NCBI GenBank assembly: GCA_040768125.1
Contig: JAXGNG010000004.1
Coordinates: forward strand, 62,001-126,000
Length of the DNA stretch: 64,000 nucleotides
Direction of reading: 5' to 3'
DNA from: RBG-16-49-21 sp040768125
GTDB taxonomy: Bacteria; Spirochaetota; UBA4802; UBA5550
The notes beneath the pieces are model-generated. The model was not told where the DNA came from and made no database searches. It was given only the letters and a program-made list of their open reading frames with translations. The translations under genes and the position numbers were made by a program. This document shows positions 1-8,955 of the stretch, one piece after another; the first letter of the stretch is position 1; each line of letters begins with the position of its first letter.

Positions 1-651
1 CTTGTAATCTATTTTGTGCCCTCGGGGAGGGACGGTCTCACGGACCTCTACGTGCCCTTCATCAACATGGCGCTCATGGACCTCGGTGTCCTCTGGATTT
101 TCTTTGCCGTCCTCGTCATCGTCGCCGCCACGAACGCCGTCAATCTCACCGACGGCCTGGACGGCCTGGCCATCGGGTCGGTAATGACCGTGGGCGTGAC
201 CCTGGGCATCATGGCCTATCTCACGGGGAACGTGAAGATCGCGGCCTACCTGAAGATACCCTACGTCCCCGAGGCGGCGGAGCTCACGGTGTTTCTCGCG
301 GCCCTCATGGGGGCATCGCTCGGATTTCTCTGGTTCAACAGCAACCCCGCCACTGTATTCATGGGGGACACGGGATCCCTTGCCCTGGGGGGGATAATCG
401 GCATCACGGCGGTCATGATAAAGAAAGAGATTTTCCTCTTCATCGTCGGGGGCGTCTTCGTCGCCGAGGTGATGTCGGTGATCATACAGGTGGTATCATT
501 CAAGCTCAGGGGAAAACGGGTGTTCAAGATGGCGCCCATGCACCACCACCTTGAGCTCTCGGGGTGGCCCGAACAGAAAGTGGTGGTGCGGATGTGGATC
601 GTGGGGATCATTCTCGCGATTCTGGGACTCAGTTCCCTGAAAATACTCTAG
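1..651 (+). CDS. mraY: Phospho-N-acetylmuramoyl-pentapeptide-transferase, C-terminal part (window edge)
   Basis: MraY transfers phospho-MurNAc-pentapeptide from UDP to undecaprenyl phosphate to make lipid I at the inner membrane. The frame is open from base 1, so the true start lies upstream and about 217 codons of the C-terminal part are present. Family signatures visible are NAVNLTDGLDGLA (Mg-binding Asp region), FMGDTGSLALGG, and the MHHHLELSGWPE histidine loop near the end, with several hydrophobic membrane segments between them. It heads the visible dcw cluster and is followed after 14 bases by murD. The identification is firm; only the N-terminal part is missing. Confidence 0.97.
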   Translation, partial: LVIYFVPSGRDGLTDLYVPFINMALMDLGVLWIFFAVLVIVAATNAVNLTDGLDGLAIGSVMTVGVTLGIMAYLTGNVKIAAYLKIPYVPEAAELTVFLAALMGASLGFLWFNSNPATVFMGDTGSLALGGIIGITAVMIKKEIFLFIVGGVFVAEVMSVIIQVVSFKLRGKRVFKMAPMHHHLELSGWPEQKVVVRMWIVGIILAILGLSSLKIL

Positions 652-665
652 GAGGCGGTATCGGG

Positions 666-2048
666 TTGGCCCGGGATGTGATGCACAAGGCGCTTGTCGT
701 CGGGCTCGGTTTCAGGACCGGCGTCGCGGTGTCGAATTTCCTCACGGGACGAGGCGTTTCCGTGGTGGCCTCCGATCGCAAGGATGAATCGGAGCTTTCG
801 GACGTGCTGCACCGCCTTGATCCCGCCGTGCGCGTCGTGACGGGGGAGCAGAGGCCCTCACTCCTGGAGGAGGGATTCGACGCGGTCATCCTGAGCCCCG
901 GCGTGCCCGCGGACATTCCCCTCGCCGAGGAGGCGCGCAGGCGCCGCATCCCCGTCTTCGGGGAGATCGAGCTGGCGTACAGGCACCTGGAGGGGACGAT
1001 CGTAGGCATTACCGGAACCGACGGCAAGTCAACCGTCACCGCCATGACGGGACACGTTCTGAAAGAGCTCGGCTTCGACGCCCGTGTGGGGGGGAATATC
1101 GGGATCCCCCTCATTACCTTCGCGGGATCCACGACGCCGAGTTCCGTGGTCGTGGCGGAGCTCTCCTCATTCCAGCTCGAGACCATATCGCGTTTCCGTC
1201 CCGACGTGGCCGTTCTCCTCAATCTCACCCCCGACCACATGGACCGCCATGCCGGGATGGAGGGCTATTTCGAGGCAAAGATGAGGATCGCCATGAACCA
1301 GAACGGTGATGACTTCTTCATATACAACCTTGACGATGAATGGGCCGCCCGGGGCGCATCGGGGACAGGGGCTCGGGCGCGGTCTTTTTCGATGACGCGC
1401 GACGACGCGGACCTCTTCTACCGCGACGGTGGGGTGCGTGAAAAAGATTCCGGGATTGAGATATTCAGGGGCGGTGACCTGAAGGTACTGGGGCTCCACA
1501 ACGTCCAGAACGCCATGGCGGCGGTCCTGGCGGTGTGCAGCCTGGTGCAGAAGAGGGGAGGGACGCCCGATTTCGGCCGGATCGCCGGGGCCCTCGCGAC
1601 GTTCCCCGGCCTGCCCCATCGCCTCGAGAGGATAGGGCGTTTCCAGGGGAGGGATTTCATCAATGATTCGAAGGCGACAACGGTGAACGCGGTCCTCACG
1701 GCACTGAAGAGCCTTCCCGGATCGGGGGTCATCATACTGGGGGGGCGGACCAAGGGAGACGAGTATGCCCGCCTCGCCGGGGGCCTGAACGGCAGAATCA
1801 GGGCGCTTGTGCTGATCGGGGAATCCAGGGCCCATTTCGCGAAGCTGTTCACGGGCTACCGCCAGGTCCTGGCCGACACGATGGACGACGCCGTGGCAAA
1901 AGCGATGAGGGAAAGCAGGAAGGGGGACACGATACTTCTTTCGCCGGCCTGCGCCTCCTTCGACATGTTCACCGACTACGAGGAGCGGGGGGAGCGGTTC
2001 AGGGAAGCGTTCCGCCGCCTGGAAAGCGGGGCCCTGCAATGGACCTGA
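666..2048 (+). CDS. murD: UDP-N-acetylmuramoyl-L-alanine--D-glutamate ligase
   Basis: Cytoplasmic Mur ligase that adds D-Glu to UDP-MurNAc-L-Ala. The N-terminal Rossmann-like motif VVGLGFRTG, the ATP-binding GITGTDGKST loop (about residues 114-123), HMDRH (about 188) and FINDSKATT (about 330) are all present, and the 460-residue length is normal. A GGAGG at 651-655 lies 10 bases before a TTG at 666, which I take as the start; the in-frame ATG at 681 is the alternative and has no good Shine-Dalgarno sequence. The 3' end overlaps ftsW by 10 bases, suggesting translational coupling. Confidence 0.95.
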   Translation: MARDVMHKALVVGLGFRTGVAVSNFLTGRGVSVVASDRKDESELSDVLHRLDPAVRVVTGEQRPSLLEEGFDAVILSPGVPADIPLAEEARRRRIPVFGEIELAYRHLEGTIVGITGTDGKSTVTAMTGHVLKELGFDARVGGNIGIPLITFAGSTTPSSVVVAELSSFQLETISRFRPDVAVLLNLTPDHMDRHAGMEGYFEAKMRIAMNQNGDDFFIYNLDDEWAARGASGTGARARSFSMTRDDADLFYRDGGVREKDSGIEIFRGGDLKVLGLHNVQNAMAAVLAVCSLVQKRGGTPDFGRIAGALATFPGLPHRLERIGRFQGRDFINDSKATTVNAVLTALKSLPGSGVIILGGRTKGDEYARLAGGLNGRIRALVLIGESRAHFAKLFTGYRQVLADTMDDAVAKAMRESRKGDTILLSPACASFDMFTDYEERGERFREAFRRLESGALQWT

Positions 2049-3190
2049 GATCCTTCGTCGACATTCGCCGGCCCAGGGAGCCGGACATGATCCTCTTCAC
2101 CACGGTCCTGGCCCTGGCGGGAATCGGCATCGCCATGATCTACAGCGCCAGCGCCGTGTATTCCATGAAGATCTTCGGGGATTCCTATTATTTCCTCAAG
2201 CGGCAGTTCCTCTGGTTCGCCCTGGGCATGGTGCTGCTCCTCGTCTTCAAGGAGATCGATTACCGGAACTACCTCAGGTACACCAAGTTGATGCTGCTCC
2301 TGTCGTTCCTGCTTCTTTCCCTGGTCTTCGTCCCCGGGGTGGGCCACACGGTGAAGGGTTCGGTGCGATGGCTCGGTACGGGAGGACTCTCCTTCCAGCC
2401 GTCGGAATTCGTCAAGGTATTCATCGTCATCTACCTTGCCAAGGTCTTCTCCTCGGACCAGGACGATCACTTCACCAGGATACTGGTCCCGGTTATCATC
2501 GTGTCGGTCATGTTCCTCCTCATAATGATGCAGCCCGATTTCGGCACCGCCATCGACATCCTCGCGGTATCCGTGATGATCCTTTTCGTGTCCGGGTTCC
2601 CCCTGGTCTACATCATTTCCCTTTTCATTATCAGCATCCCGATGTTCTATCTTCTGATCTATCTCGTGGAGTACCGGAAGAACCGCCTCCTCGCCTTTTT
2701 TAATCCCTGGGAGTACCGGTACGGGATCGGCTATCACCTGGTCCAGGGCTTCATCGCCTTCAAGAAGGGGGGGATCCTCGGGGTCGGCCTCGGCAACGGC
2801 ACACAGAAGCTGTCCCGCCTGCCGGAACCACACACCGATTTCATATTCGCGGTCATCGCGGAGGAGGCGGGCCTGGCGGGTACCGTCATTATCGTGCTTC
2901 TGTTCACCGGCTTTCTCTGGAGGGGAATCATCACGGCCGGTGCGGCTCCGGACGGATTCGGAAGGCTCCTGGCCATTGGGCTGACCCTCATGATCGTTGT
3001 GCAGGCATTCATCAACCTGGGAGTGGTGACCGGCGCCCTGCCGACAACAGGCATCCCGCTCCCCTTCATCAGCTACGGCGGATCGTCGCTCCTGTCGAGC
3101 ATGATCGCCGTGGGGATCATACTGAATATCTCGCGTTACCGGGGTGCCGTACGGCAGGAAGAGCGCGGCATGGAAGAGGTGTGGCAGTGA
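2039..3190 (+). CDS. ftsW: SEDS-family peptidoglycan polymerase FtsW
   Basis: Polytopic inner-membrane protein of the SEDS family, whose members polymerise lipid II into glycan strands at the division site. The 383 residues show about ten hydrophobic segments. The family signature TTGIPLPFISYGGSS is near residues 336-350, and SVRWLGTGGLSFQPSE is in the middle. RodA is the close paralogue; the location between murD and murG favours FtsW. The start ATG lies inside the end of murD, and the last bases overlap murG. Confidence 0.95.
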   Translation: MDLRSFVDIRRPREPDMILFTTVLALAGIGIAMIYSASAVYSMKIFGDSYYFLKRQFLWFALGMVLLLVFKEIDYRNYLRYTKLMLLLSFLLLSLVFVPGVGHTVKGSVRWLGTGGLSFQPSEFVKVFIVIYLAKVFSSDQDDHFTRILVPVIIVSVMFLLIMMQPDFGTAIDILAVSVMILFVSGFPLVYIISLFIISIPMFYLLIYLVEYRKNRLLAFFNPWEYRYGIGYHLVQGFIAFKKGGILGVGLGNGTQKLSRLPEPHTDFIFAVIAEEAGLAGTVIIVLLFTGFLWRGIITAGAAPDGFGRLLAIGLTLMIVVQAFINLGVVTGALPTTGIPLPFISYGGSSLLSSMIAVGIILNISRYRGAVRQEERGMEEVWQ

Positions 3191-4368
3191 ACCAGACGAA
3201 AGTACTTATCGTGGCGGGCGGAACGGGCGGTCACATAAGCCCCGGGATCGCGCTGTATGAGTCCTTCCGGGAGAAGAACGTGCCGGCCCTCCTGCTCTCG
3301 GGGAAGCGCGACGCGCGCTTCCCGTCCCTGGTGGAGTCGGCCTCGGAGGATCTCAGGCTCTACGGCGCCCCTCCGTTTTCACGCAACCCGGCGGGGCTCC
3401 TTTTCTTCCCCATCAGGTTCGCCCTTGCCCTCCTGGCGGCGCGAAAGATAATTGTACGGGAAGGAATCACCGCGGTGATCGGGATGGGAGGGTACGTGTC
3501 CGCTCCCGCTCTCATGGCGGCGCGCCTGAGGAAGGTCCCCCTGTTCCTGTGCGAACAGAACAGCGTGCCGGGGAAGGTCACGCGTTTTTTCGAGTCCTCG
3601 GCGAGGAAGGTATACGGCACCTTCAGGGGCGCCGCTGATTACCTGAAGAAGAGGGACCGGTACCTGCGCGTGGGGAATCCGATACGAAAAAAAGTCATGA
3701 CTGACGCCCTGAAGGATGAGGCCCGGCGGGCCTTCCACCTGGGGCACAGCAGGAGGGTGGTGCTCGTTATCGGCGGGAGCCAGGGCGCCCTCAGCATCAA
3801 CGAGCTGGTGTTCAATCTCAAGAAGAACTACCCCGATGAGCTCACAAGCGTCGGCTTTATATGGAGCACCGGTGATCTCTCCTTCGATGATTACAGGGAG
3901 AGGATCCAGCGTGAGATCGAGGAGGGGTCCATCTACCTCTCTCCCTTTATCGACCGGGTCGGCCTGGCCTACCGGGCCGCCGACCTGGCCATCGCCCGGT
4001 CCGGTTCGGGGGTGATGATGGAGCTCGCGGCCATGGGGGTGCCGTCGATTCAGATCCCCTATCCCTTCGCGGCGGACGGGCACCAGGAGAAGAACGCCGA
4101 CGAGTTTGTGGAGGCCGGGGCGGCGATCAAGATCCGCAACCAGGACGCCGTGGCGGAAACGGTGATGCCGATTTTGCGGGACCTTCTCAACAACCCAAGG
4201 GCCCTCAGGCAGATGTCCGAAAAGGCCCTCGCGGCGGCCATGGTCGACGCCGCGGAGCTGATCGTGCGCGACGTCCTCGAGGAAACGGGCGGGAGAGCCG
4301 GGGGGGGCGCGCCGGCGAAGGAAGCAGGGGAAGGGGAATCCCAGGTAGCGAAGCAGAACGGGAAATAG
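3187..4368 (+). CDS. murG: UDP-GlcNAc--lipid I GlcNAc transferase MurG
   Basis: GT28 glycosyltransferase that adds GlcNAc to lipid I on the inner face of the membrane, giving lipid II. Motifs: GGTGGHISPG close to the N terminus, VIGGSQGALSIN near residue 195, and the UDP-GlcNAc-binding stretch ARSGSGVMMELAAMG followed by DGHQEKNA (about 269-304). I start at GTG 3187, which overlaps the ftsW stop as GTGA and sits 7 bases after GGAAGAGG; GTG 3181 is too close to that site. The last 25 or so residues (Gly/Ala/Glu-rich) extend past the usual end of the family and look disordered. Confidence 0.95.
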   Translation: MNQTKVLIVAGGTGGHISPGIALYESFREKNVPALLLSGKRDARFPSLVESASEDLRLYGAPPFSRNPAGLLFFPIRFALALLAARKIIVREGITAVIGMGGYVSAPALMAARLRKVPLFLCEQNSVPGKVTRFFESSARKVYGTFRGAADYLKKRDRYLRVGNPIRKKVMTDALKDEARRAFHLGHSRRVVLVIGGSQGALSINELVFNLKKNYPDELTSVGFIWSTGDLSFDDYRERIQREIEEGSIYLSPFIDRVGLAYRAADLAIARSGSGVMMELAAMGVPSIQIPYPFAADGHQEKNADEFVEAGAAIKIRNQDAVAETVMPILRDLLNNPRALRQMSEKALAAAMVDAAELIVRDVLEETGGRAGGGAPAKEAGEGESQVAKQNGK

Positions 4369-4369
4369 A

Positions 4370-5746
4370 ATGTTCAGAAAATCACAAAAAATGCATTTCA
4401 TCGGGATCGGCGGTATCGGCATGAGCGGTATCGCCGAGATCCTGATCAACCTTGGCTACAAGGTCTCGGGTTCCGACCTCGCGGAATCGGAGCAGACGCG
4501 GCGTCTGGCATCCCTCGGGGCCCGGATCTTCATCGGCCACGACGCGGCGAACATGAACGATTACCATGTCGTGGTCACCTCGAGCGCCATCGCCCCGGAA
4601 AACCCGGAACTTCTCGAGGCCAGGAAGCGCGGCATACCGGTGATCCACCGCTCGGAGATGCTTTCCCATCTCGTCCGGATGAAGCACGGCATCGGCGTTG
4701 CCGGGACCCACGGGAAGACCACCATCACCTCCATGCTCTCCTACCTGCTCTGGCACGGCGGGTTCAATCCCACGGCCGTGGTGGGGGGCAAGGTCCTGGA
4801 CTTCAAGTCGAACGCCAGGGTGGGCGAGGGCGAATACATGGTCTTCGAGGCGGACGAGTCAGACGGGTCGTTCCTGAAGCTCCTCCCCTGCATAGGCATC
4901 GTGTCCAATATCGACGCCGACCACCTGGACCACTACAAGTACTTCCAGGGACTGAAGGACGCCTTCCTGGCATACATCAATACCATTCCCTTTTACGGTT
5001 ACTCCGTCCTCTGCGCTGACGACCCCACGGTACGGGAGCTGCTCCCCCTGGTGGAGCGGCCCCACTACACCTACGGTCTTTCGGAGGACGCGGACTTCAG
5101 GGCGACGGAGATCGCCATGGAGGGGGGGATGATGCGCTTTCGCTGCCTTTATAAGAACCGCCCCCTGGGGGTGTTCGCTCTCCGCCAGCTGGGGAACCAC
5201 AACGTGGTGAACTCGCTCTCCGCAATCGCCGTGGCCCAGGAGCTCGGTATGGATGTTGCAACCATCGCCGGGGGCCTCCGGGAATTCCGGGGTGTCCACC
5301 GGCGCCTCGAACTCGTGGGCGAGGCGGGGGGCGTGGCGGTGTACGACGATTACGGGCACCATCCCACGGAGATCAGGGCGACCCTTGAGGCGCTGAAGGG
5401 CCTGGGCCGCCGCATCGTCGTGGTGTTTCAGCCCCACCGCTATTCGCGGACGAAATTGCTCTGCGAGGAATTCGGGCAGTGCTTCGCCGGCGCGGACCTT
5501 CTCTACATGACGGAGATCTATCCCGCGGGCGAACAGCCGATCGAGGGGGTGTCATCCCGGCTCATACTTGACTCCCTGGAGCGGCACGAGGGCCGCGAAG
5601 CGATCCTGATCGGCTCCTCCGGGGAGATCGCGTCCACCGTGGTGCCGGTCCTGCGCGGGGACGACATCGTCCTCACCCTCGGGGCCGGAGACATCTACAA
5701 GTCCGGACCGAGTATATTAGAAGAGATCAAGAGGAGGGGCTCCTGA
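4370..5746 (+). CDS. murC: UDP-N-acetylmuramate--L-alanine ligase
   Basis: First amino-acid ligase of peptidoglycan precursor synthesis, ATP-dependent and cytoplasmic. The 458-residue protein has the N-terminal nucleotide-binding turn IGIGGIGMSGIAE, the ATP P-loop GVAGTHGKTTITSM (about 111-124), EADESDGSF (about 160-168), NIDADHLDHY and the C-terminal DDYGHHPTEI motif. It starts one base after the murG stop. No murB or ddl follows, unlike many dcw clusters; the next gene is the FtsQ-like gene. Confidence 0.96.
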   Translation: MFRKSQKMHFIGIGGIGMSGIAEILINLGYKVSGSDLAESEQTRRLASLGARIFIGHDAANMNDYHVVVTSSAIAPENPELLEARKRGIPVIHRSEMLSHLVRMKHGIGVAGTHGKTTITSMLSYLLWHGGFNPTAVVGGKVLDFKSNARVGEGEYMVFEADESDGSFLKLLPCIGIVSNIDADHLDHYKYFQGLKDAFLAYINTIPFYGYSVLCADDPTVRELLPLVERPHYTYGLSEDADFRATEIAMEGGMMRFRCLYKNRPLGVFALRQLGNHNVVNSLSAIAVAQELGMDVATIAGGLREFRGVHRRLELVGEAGGVAVYDDYGHHPTEIRATLEALKGLGRRIVVVFQPHRYSRTKLLCEEFGQCFAGADLLYMTEIYPAGEQPIEGVSSRLILDSLERHEGREAILIGSSGEIASTVVPVLRGDDIVLTLGAGDIYKSGPSILEEIKRRGS

Positions 5747-5748
5747 CC

Positions 5749-6444
5749 ATGAGATGCGCGATGCCTGCATTCGCCTTCGTTGCCGCGGCACTGATCCTCG
5801 CCGGGGGGGGCCTTCTCGCGGATGACATTCGTAGCGTCAGGTCGATCGAATTCAGGGGCTTGACGTTGCTTTCGAAGTATGATATAATCCGGGGGGCGCG
5901 CCTGAAGGCCGCCGGTGAGGGGATCATCATCGATGTCGACTCGCTTAAGCAATCCCTTGACGGGAACCCCTTCGTCGCCTCGTACCGCGTGGAGGGAACA
6001 GGCGATGGGCTCCTGGTGACGGTTGAGGAAAGGACGCCCGAGATGATCGTGACGGCTAAGGCGGGGCGGGGCGTACTGATCTGCGAGGTCGACGCCGAAG
6101 GGAGGATACTTTCTCAGAATGACGTCCACGCGGCCGGAATTCCCGTCCTCCATCTCGGGGAAGCGGATCTCTCCGGGGCCGGCGTTCCCGCGGGGGTCCG
6201 CGGCGTCATGGACCTCCTGGCCCGGGTTAAGAAGGACGATCCACTGACCTACGGCGAGCTTTCGGAGATATATGTCGGTGATGGCCGGCTCAGGATTTAC
6301 GCCCGGGGGAGGAGGACGGAATTCGTCATGAGGCCCCTCGTCGGGGATTTCAAGACCCTGAGGCACCTCATCGGGATCTGCGATCACGCGAAACGCAAGC
6401 CCGGAAAGGTGGTCCTGGGCGATCACGCGGCAATCATCAGGTAG
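5749..6444 (+). CDS. ftsQ: POTRA-domain cell-division protein, FtsQ/DivIB-like
   Basis: Short protein (231 residues) with an N-terminal hydrophobic segment (about residues 5-25) that serves as signal anchor or signal peptide, followed by a POTRA-like domain beginning VRSIEFRGLTLLSKYDIIR and a beta domain. This architecture and the position between murC and ftsA match FtsQ, which bridges FtsA/FtsZ-side and periplasmic divisome parts. Sequence conservation is low in this family, so the call leans on position and topology. LLAD could be a signal peptidase site, in which case the protein would be periplasmic rather than anchored. Confidence 0.8.
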   Translation: MRCAMPAFAFVAAALILAGGGLLADDIRSVRSIEFRGLTLLSKYDIIRGARLKAAGEGIIIDVDSLKQSLDGNPFVASYRVEGTGDGLLVTVEERTPEMIVTAKAGRGVLICEVDAEGRILSQNDVHAAGIPVLHLGEADLSGAGVPAGVRGVMDLLARVKKDDPLTYGELSEIYVGDGRLRIYARGRRTEFVMRPLVGDFKTLRHLIGICDHAKRKPGKVVLGDHAAIIR

Positions 6445-6460
6445 GACTCAGGAGCGGAGC

Positions 6461-7684
6461 ATGGAAAATATACTGGTTGGACTGGACATCGGCACCACGA
6501 AGACCTGCGCGGTCATCGGCACCATGAACGATAACAACCAGGTCGAGGTTATCGGCGTGGGGGTCACCCCGTCGAAGGGCCTGAAGAACGGCGTCATCGT
6601 CAATATCGACAACACCACCGCCGCCATCGCCAAGGCGGTGGACGAGGGCGAGCTCATGGCGGGGTACGAGGTCGCCGACGTGGTGGTGGGGGTCAGCGGC
6701 CAGCACGTGAAGGGGCAGAACTCCCGCGGCGTGGTCGCCGTTTCGGGGAGGAACCGCATCATCATGACCCACGACGTCAAGAGGGTCATTGAAGCCGCCC
6801 AGGCCGTGGTGATCCCCGTGGACCGGGAGATACTCCACGTGCTCTCGAAGGAATTTTCAGTGGACGACCAGATCGGGATCAAGGACCCGATAGGCATGAA
6901 CGGCGTGCGCCTCGAGGCGGAGGTCCACATCGTGACGGGCGTCATATCGAGCATTATGAACATGATCAAGGCGGTGGAGAAGGCGGGGTTCCAGTACCGC
7001 GACATCGTCTTCAATCCCCTGGCCGCGGCGGACGCGGTCCTGTCCCGGGACGAGATGGAGCTCGGCGTCGCGCTCCTGGATATCGGCGGGGGCACCATCG
7101 ACATCATCGTGTACCTCGAGGGCGGCGTCGCCTACTCCTCCGTCCTTTCGATCGGGGGCATACACGTGACCAACGACATCTCCATCGGGCTCCGCACGCC
7201 GATCGAATCGGCGGAGCTCATCAAGAAGAAGTACGGCTGCGCGGTTCTCGATCTCGTTGATCCCTCGGAGGTGGTGGAAGTCCCCTCCGTGGGGGGGAGG
7301 CCGCCGCGGAAGCTCCTGCGCCAGGAGCTGACGCAGATTATACAGCCGCGCATGGCGGAGATGATGGAGATGATTGACCACGAGCTCGTGATGAGCGGCC
7401 GGAAGGACATGCTGGCCGCCGGCATCGTCCTCACGGGCGGCGGGAGCATGCTGGACGGTTCGATCGAGGCCGCGGAACGGGTGTTCAACATGCCTGTCAG
7501 GATCGGGGCGCCGCGCGACATCGCGGGCCTGGCGGACCGGGTGGCAACGCCCCAGTTCGCCGCCGGCGTGGGACTGCTGAAGTACGGGCTAAGGATGGGC
7601 CAGCTCCGCGCGGGGAAACAGCGCGCCGTAAAAGGAGCCGGATTCTTCACCAGGATGAAGAAGTGGCTGGAGGAGTATCTGTGA
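6461..7684 (+). CDS. ftsA: Cell-division actin homologue FtsA
   Basis: Actin-fold ATPase that tethers FtsZ to the membrane. The 407 residues open with the phosphate-1 motif VGLDIGTTKTCAVIG and include the phosphate-2 motif LLDIGGGTIDIIVY and adenosine motif IVLTGGGSMLDG. The C-terminal stretch FFTRMKKWLEEYL is an amphipathic helix of the membrane-targeting type. A GGAGCGGAGC ribosome-binding region precedes the ATG. It is followed by a 101-base gap holding a perfect palindrome, then ftsZ. Confidence 0.97.
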   Translation: MENILVGLDIGTTKTCAVIGTMNDNNQVEVIGVGVTPSKGLKNGVIVNIDNTTAAIAKAVDEGELMAGYEVADVVVGVSGQHVKGQNSRGVVAVSGRNRIIMTHDVKRVIEAAQAVVIPVDREILHVLSKEFSVDDQIGIKDPIGMNGVRLEAEVHIVTGVISSIMNMIKAVEKAGFQYRDIVFNPLAAADAVLSRDEMELGVALLDIGGGTIDIIVYLEGGVAYSSVLSIGGIHVTNDISIGLRTPIESAELIKKKYGCAVLDLVDPSEVVEVPSVGGRPPRKLLRQELTQIIQPRMAEMMEMIDHELVMSGRKDMLAAGIVLTGGGSMLDGSIEAAERVFNMPVRIGAPRDIAGLADRVATPQFAAGVGLLKYGLRMGQLRAGKQRAVKGAGFFTRMKKWLEEYL

Positions 7685-7690
7685 CATATC

Positions 7691-7716
7691 GCGATCCGCC
7701 CCGCGGGGCGGATCGC
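7691..7716. promoter_or_regulatory. Perfect 26-base palindrome between ftsA and ftsZ
   Basis: The half-site GCGATCCGCCCCG is followed directly by its reverse complement, giving a self-complementary 26-mer just after the ftsA stop. As RNA it would make a very stable GC hairpin. No T-run follows, so a simple intrinsic terminator is unlikely. Possible roles are an mRNA-stabilising or processing hairpin, partial attenuation that separates FtsA and FtsZ levels, or a protein binding site. Confidence 0.6.
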
Positions 7717-7785
7717 CCTGTTCACCTAATCGCCGAGGCGAGAAAGAATATACGACAATGAGACATAACGCAGAGGGGGACCGAC

Positions 7786-8955
7786 ATGTTTAAACTTGAA
7801 GAAGAGAAGCCCGCATCAACGGTCATCAAGGTCGTCGGGGTCGGCGGCGCGGGGTGCAACGCGGTCAACAGGATGATCGCCACGGGAATGGAGAACGTCG
7901 AGTTCATCGTCATGAACACCGACGCCCAGCAGCTCCGGGACAGTCTCGCCGGCGTGAAGATCCAGATCGGCACGAAGCTGACCAGGGGGCTCGGCGCCGG
8001 GGCGGACCCCAACGTGGGGCGCGAGGCGGCGAACGAGGACCGTGACAAGATCCACAAGGCCCTCAAGGGAGCCGACATGGTATTCATCACCGCGGGAATG
8101 GGCGGCGGGACCGGGACCGGGGCGGCCCCCGTCGTGGCCGAGGTGGCGAAGGAGCTTTCGGCCCTCGTGGTGGGCGTCGTGACCAAGCCGTTCAAGGTCG
8201 AGGGAAAGAAGAGGATGGGCCAGGCCGAGACGGGCATTGCCAACCTCAAGGAGAAGGTGGACACCCTGATCACCATCCATAACGATCTCCTCCTGAAGAT
8301 CATCGACCGGCGCACGCCCATAGAGGACGCCTTCAAACTCGCGGATGACATACTGCGCCAGGGCGTCCAGGGCATCGCCGACCTGATCATGGTCACCGGA
8401 CTGGTGAACGTGGATTTCGCCGACGTGCGGACGGTGATGCGCGAAACCGGCGACGCCCTCATGGGCGTGGGAATCGGCACGGGCGAGAACAAGGCCCTGG
8501 AGGCGACCCAGCAGGCGATCAACAGCCCGCTCCTCGAGGAAACCTGCATCGACGGGGCCAAGGCGGTGCTGATAAACATCGCCGGGGGCAACGACCTGTC
8601 CCTCCACGAGGTGAACGAGGTGACCGACGTGATTACGCGCCAGGTGGACCCGGACGCGAATATCATCTTCGGCACCACCATTGACGCGGCCCTTTCCGAC
8701 CGTGTCAGGGTTACCGTTATCGCCACGGGGTTTGACCGGCGGCGCAACATGATCAACCGCGGCGGCCCCTCCCAGACCGATGCGCGCAACGGCACGTCCC
8801 TGACGCTCATCGAGGGAAGCCAGAAGGGCGCAGAGAGGCGCGTCCCCGCGGGGCTCCAGACGTTCAGCCTGGACTACGAGCAGCGCCGCAGGTCCCGGGA
8901 GATACCGACGGAGGACCTCGACATACCAACCTTCCTCCGCAGGGGTGCGGAATGA
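7786..8955 (+). CDS. ftsZ: Cell-division tubulin homologue FtsZ
   Basis: GTPase that forms the Z ring. The 389-residue protein has the N-terminal VGVGGAGCNAVN motif, the tubulin signature MGGGTGTGAAPVVA (about 105-118) and the T7-loop region VNVDFADVRTVM. The C-terminal conserved peptide DLDIPTFLRR, which binds FtsA and other partners, ends the protein. The linker between core and peptide is short. GAGGGGGACCGAC precedes the ATG. The stop codon abuts the ATG of the next gene. Confidence 0.98.
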   Translation: MFKLEEEKPASTVIKVVGVGGAGCNAVNRMIATGMENVEFIVMNTDAQQLRDSLAGVKIQIGTKLTRGLGAGADPNVGREAANEDRDKIHKALKGADMVFITAGMGGGTGTGAAPVVAEVAKELSALVVGVVTKPFKVEGKKRMGQAETGIANLKEKVDTLITIHNDLLLKIIDRRTPIEDAFKLADDILRQGVQGIADLIMVTGLVNVDFADVRTVMRETGDALMGVGIGTGENKALEATQQAINSPLLEETCIDGAKAVLINIAGGNDLSLHEVNEVTDVITRQVDPDANIIFGTTIDAALSDRVRVTVIATGFDRRRNMINRGGPSQTDARNGTSLTLIEGSQKGAERRVPAGLQTFSLDYEQRRRSREIPTEDLDIPTFLRRGAE

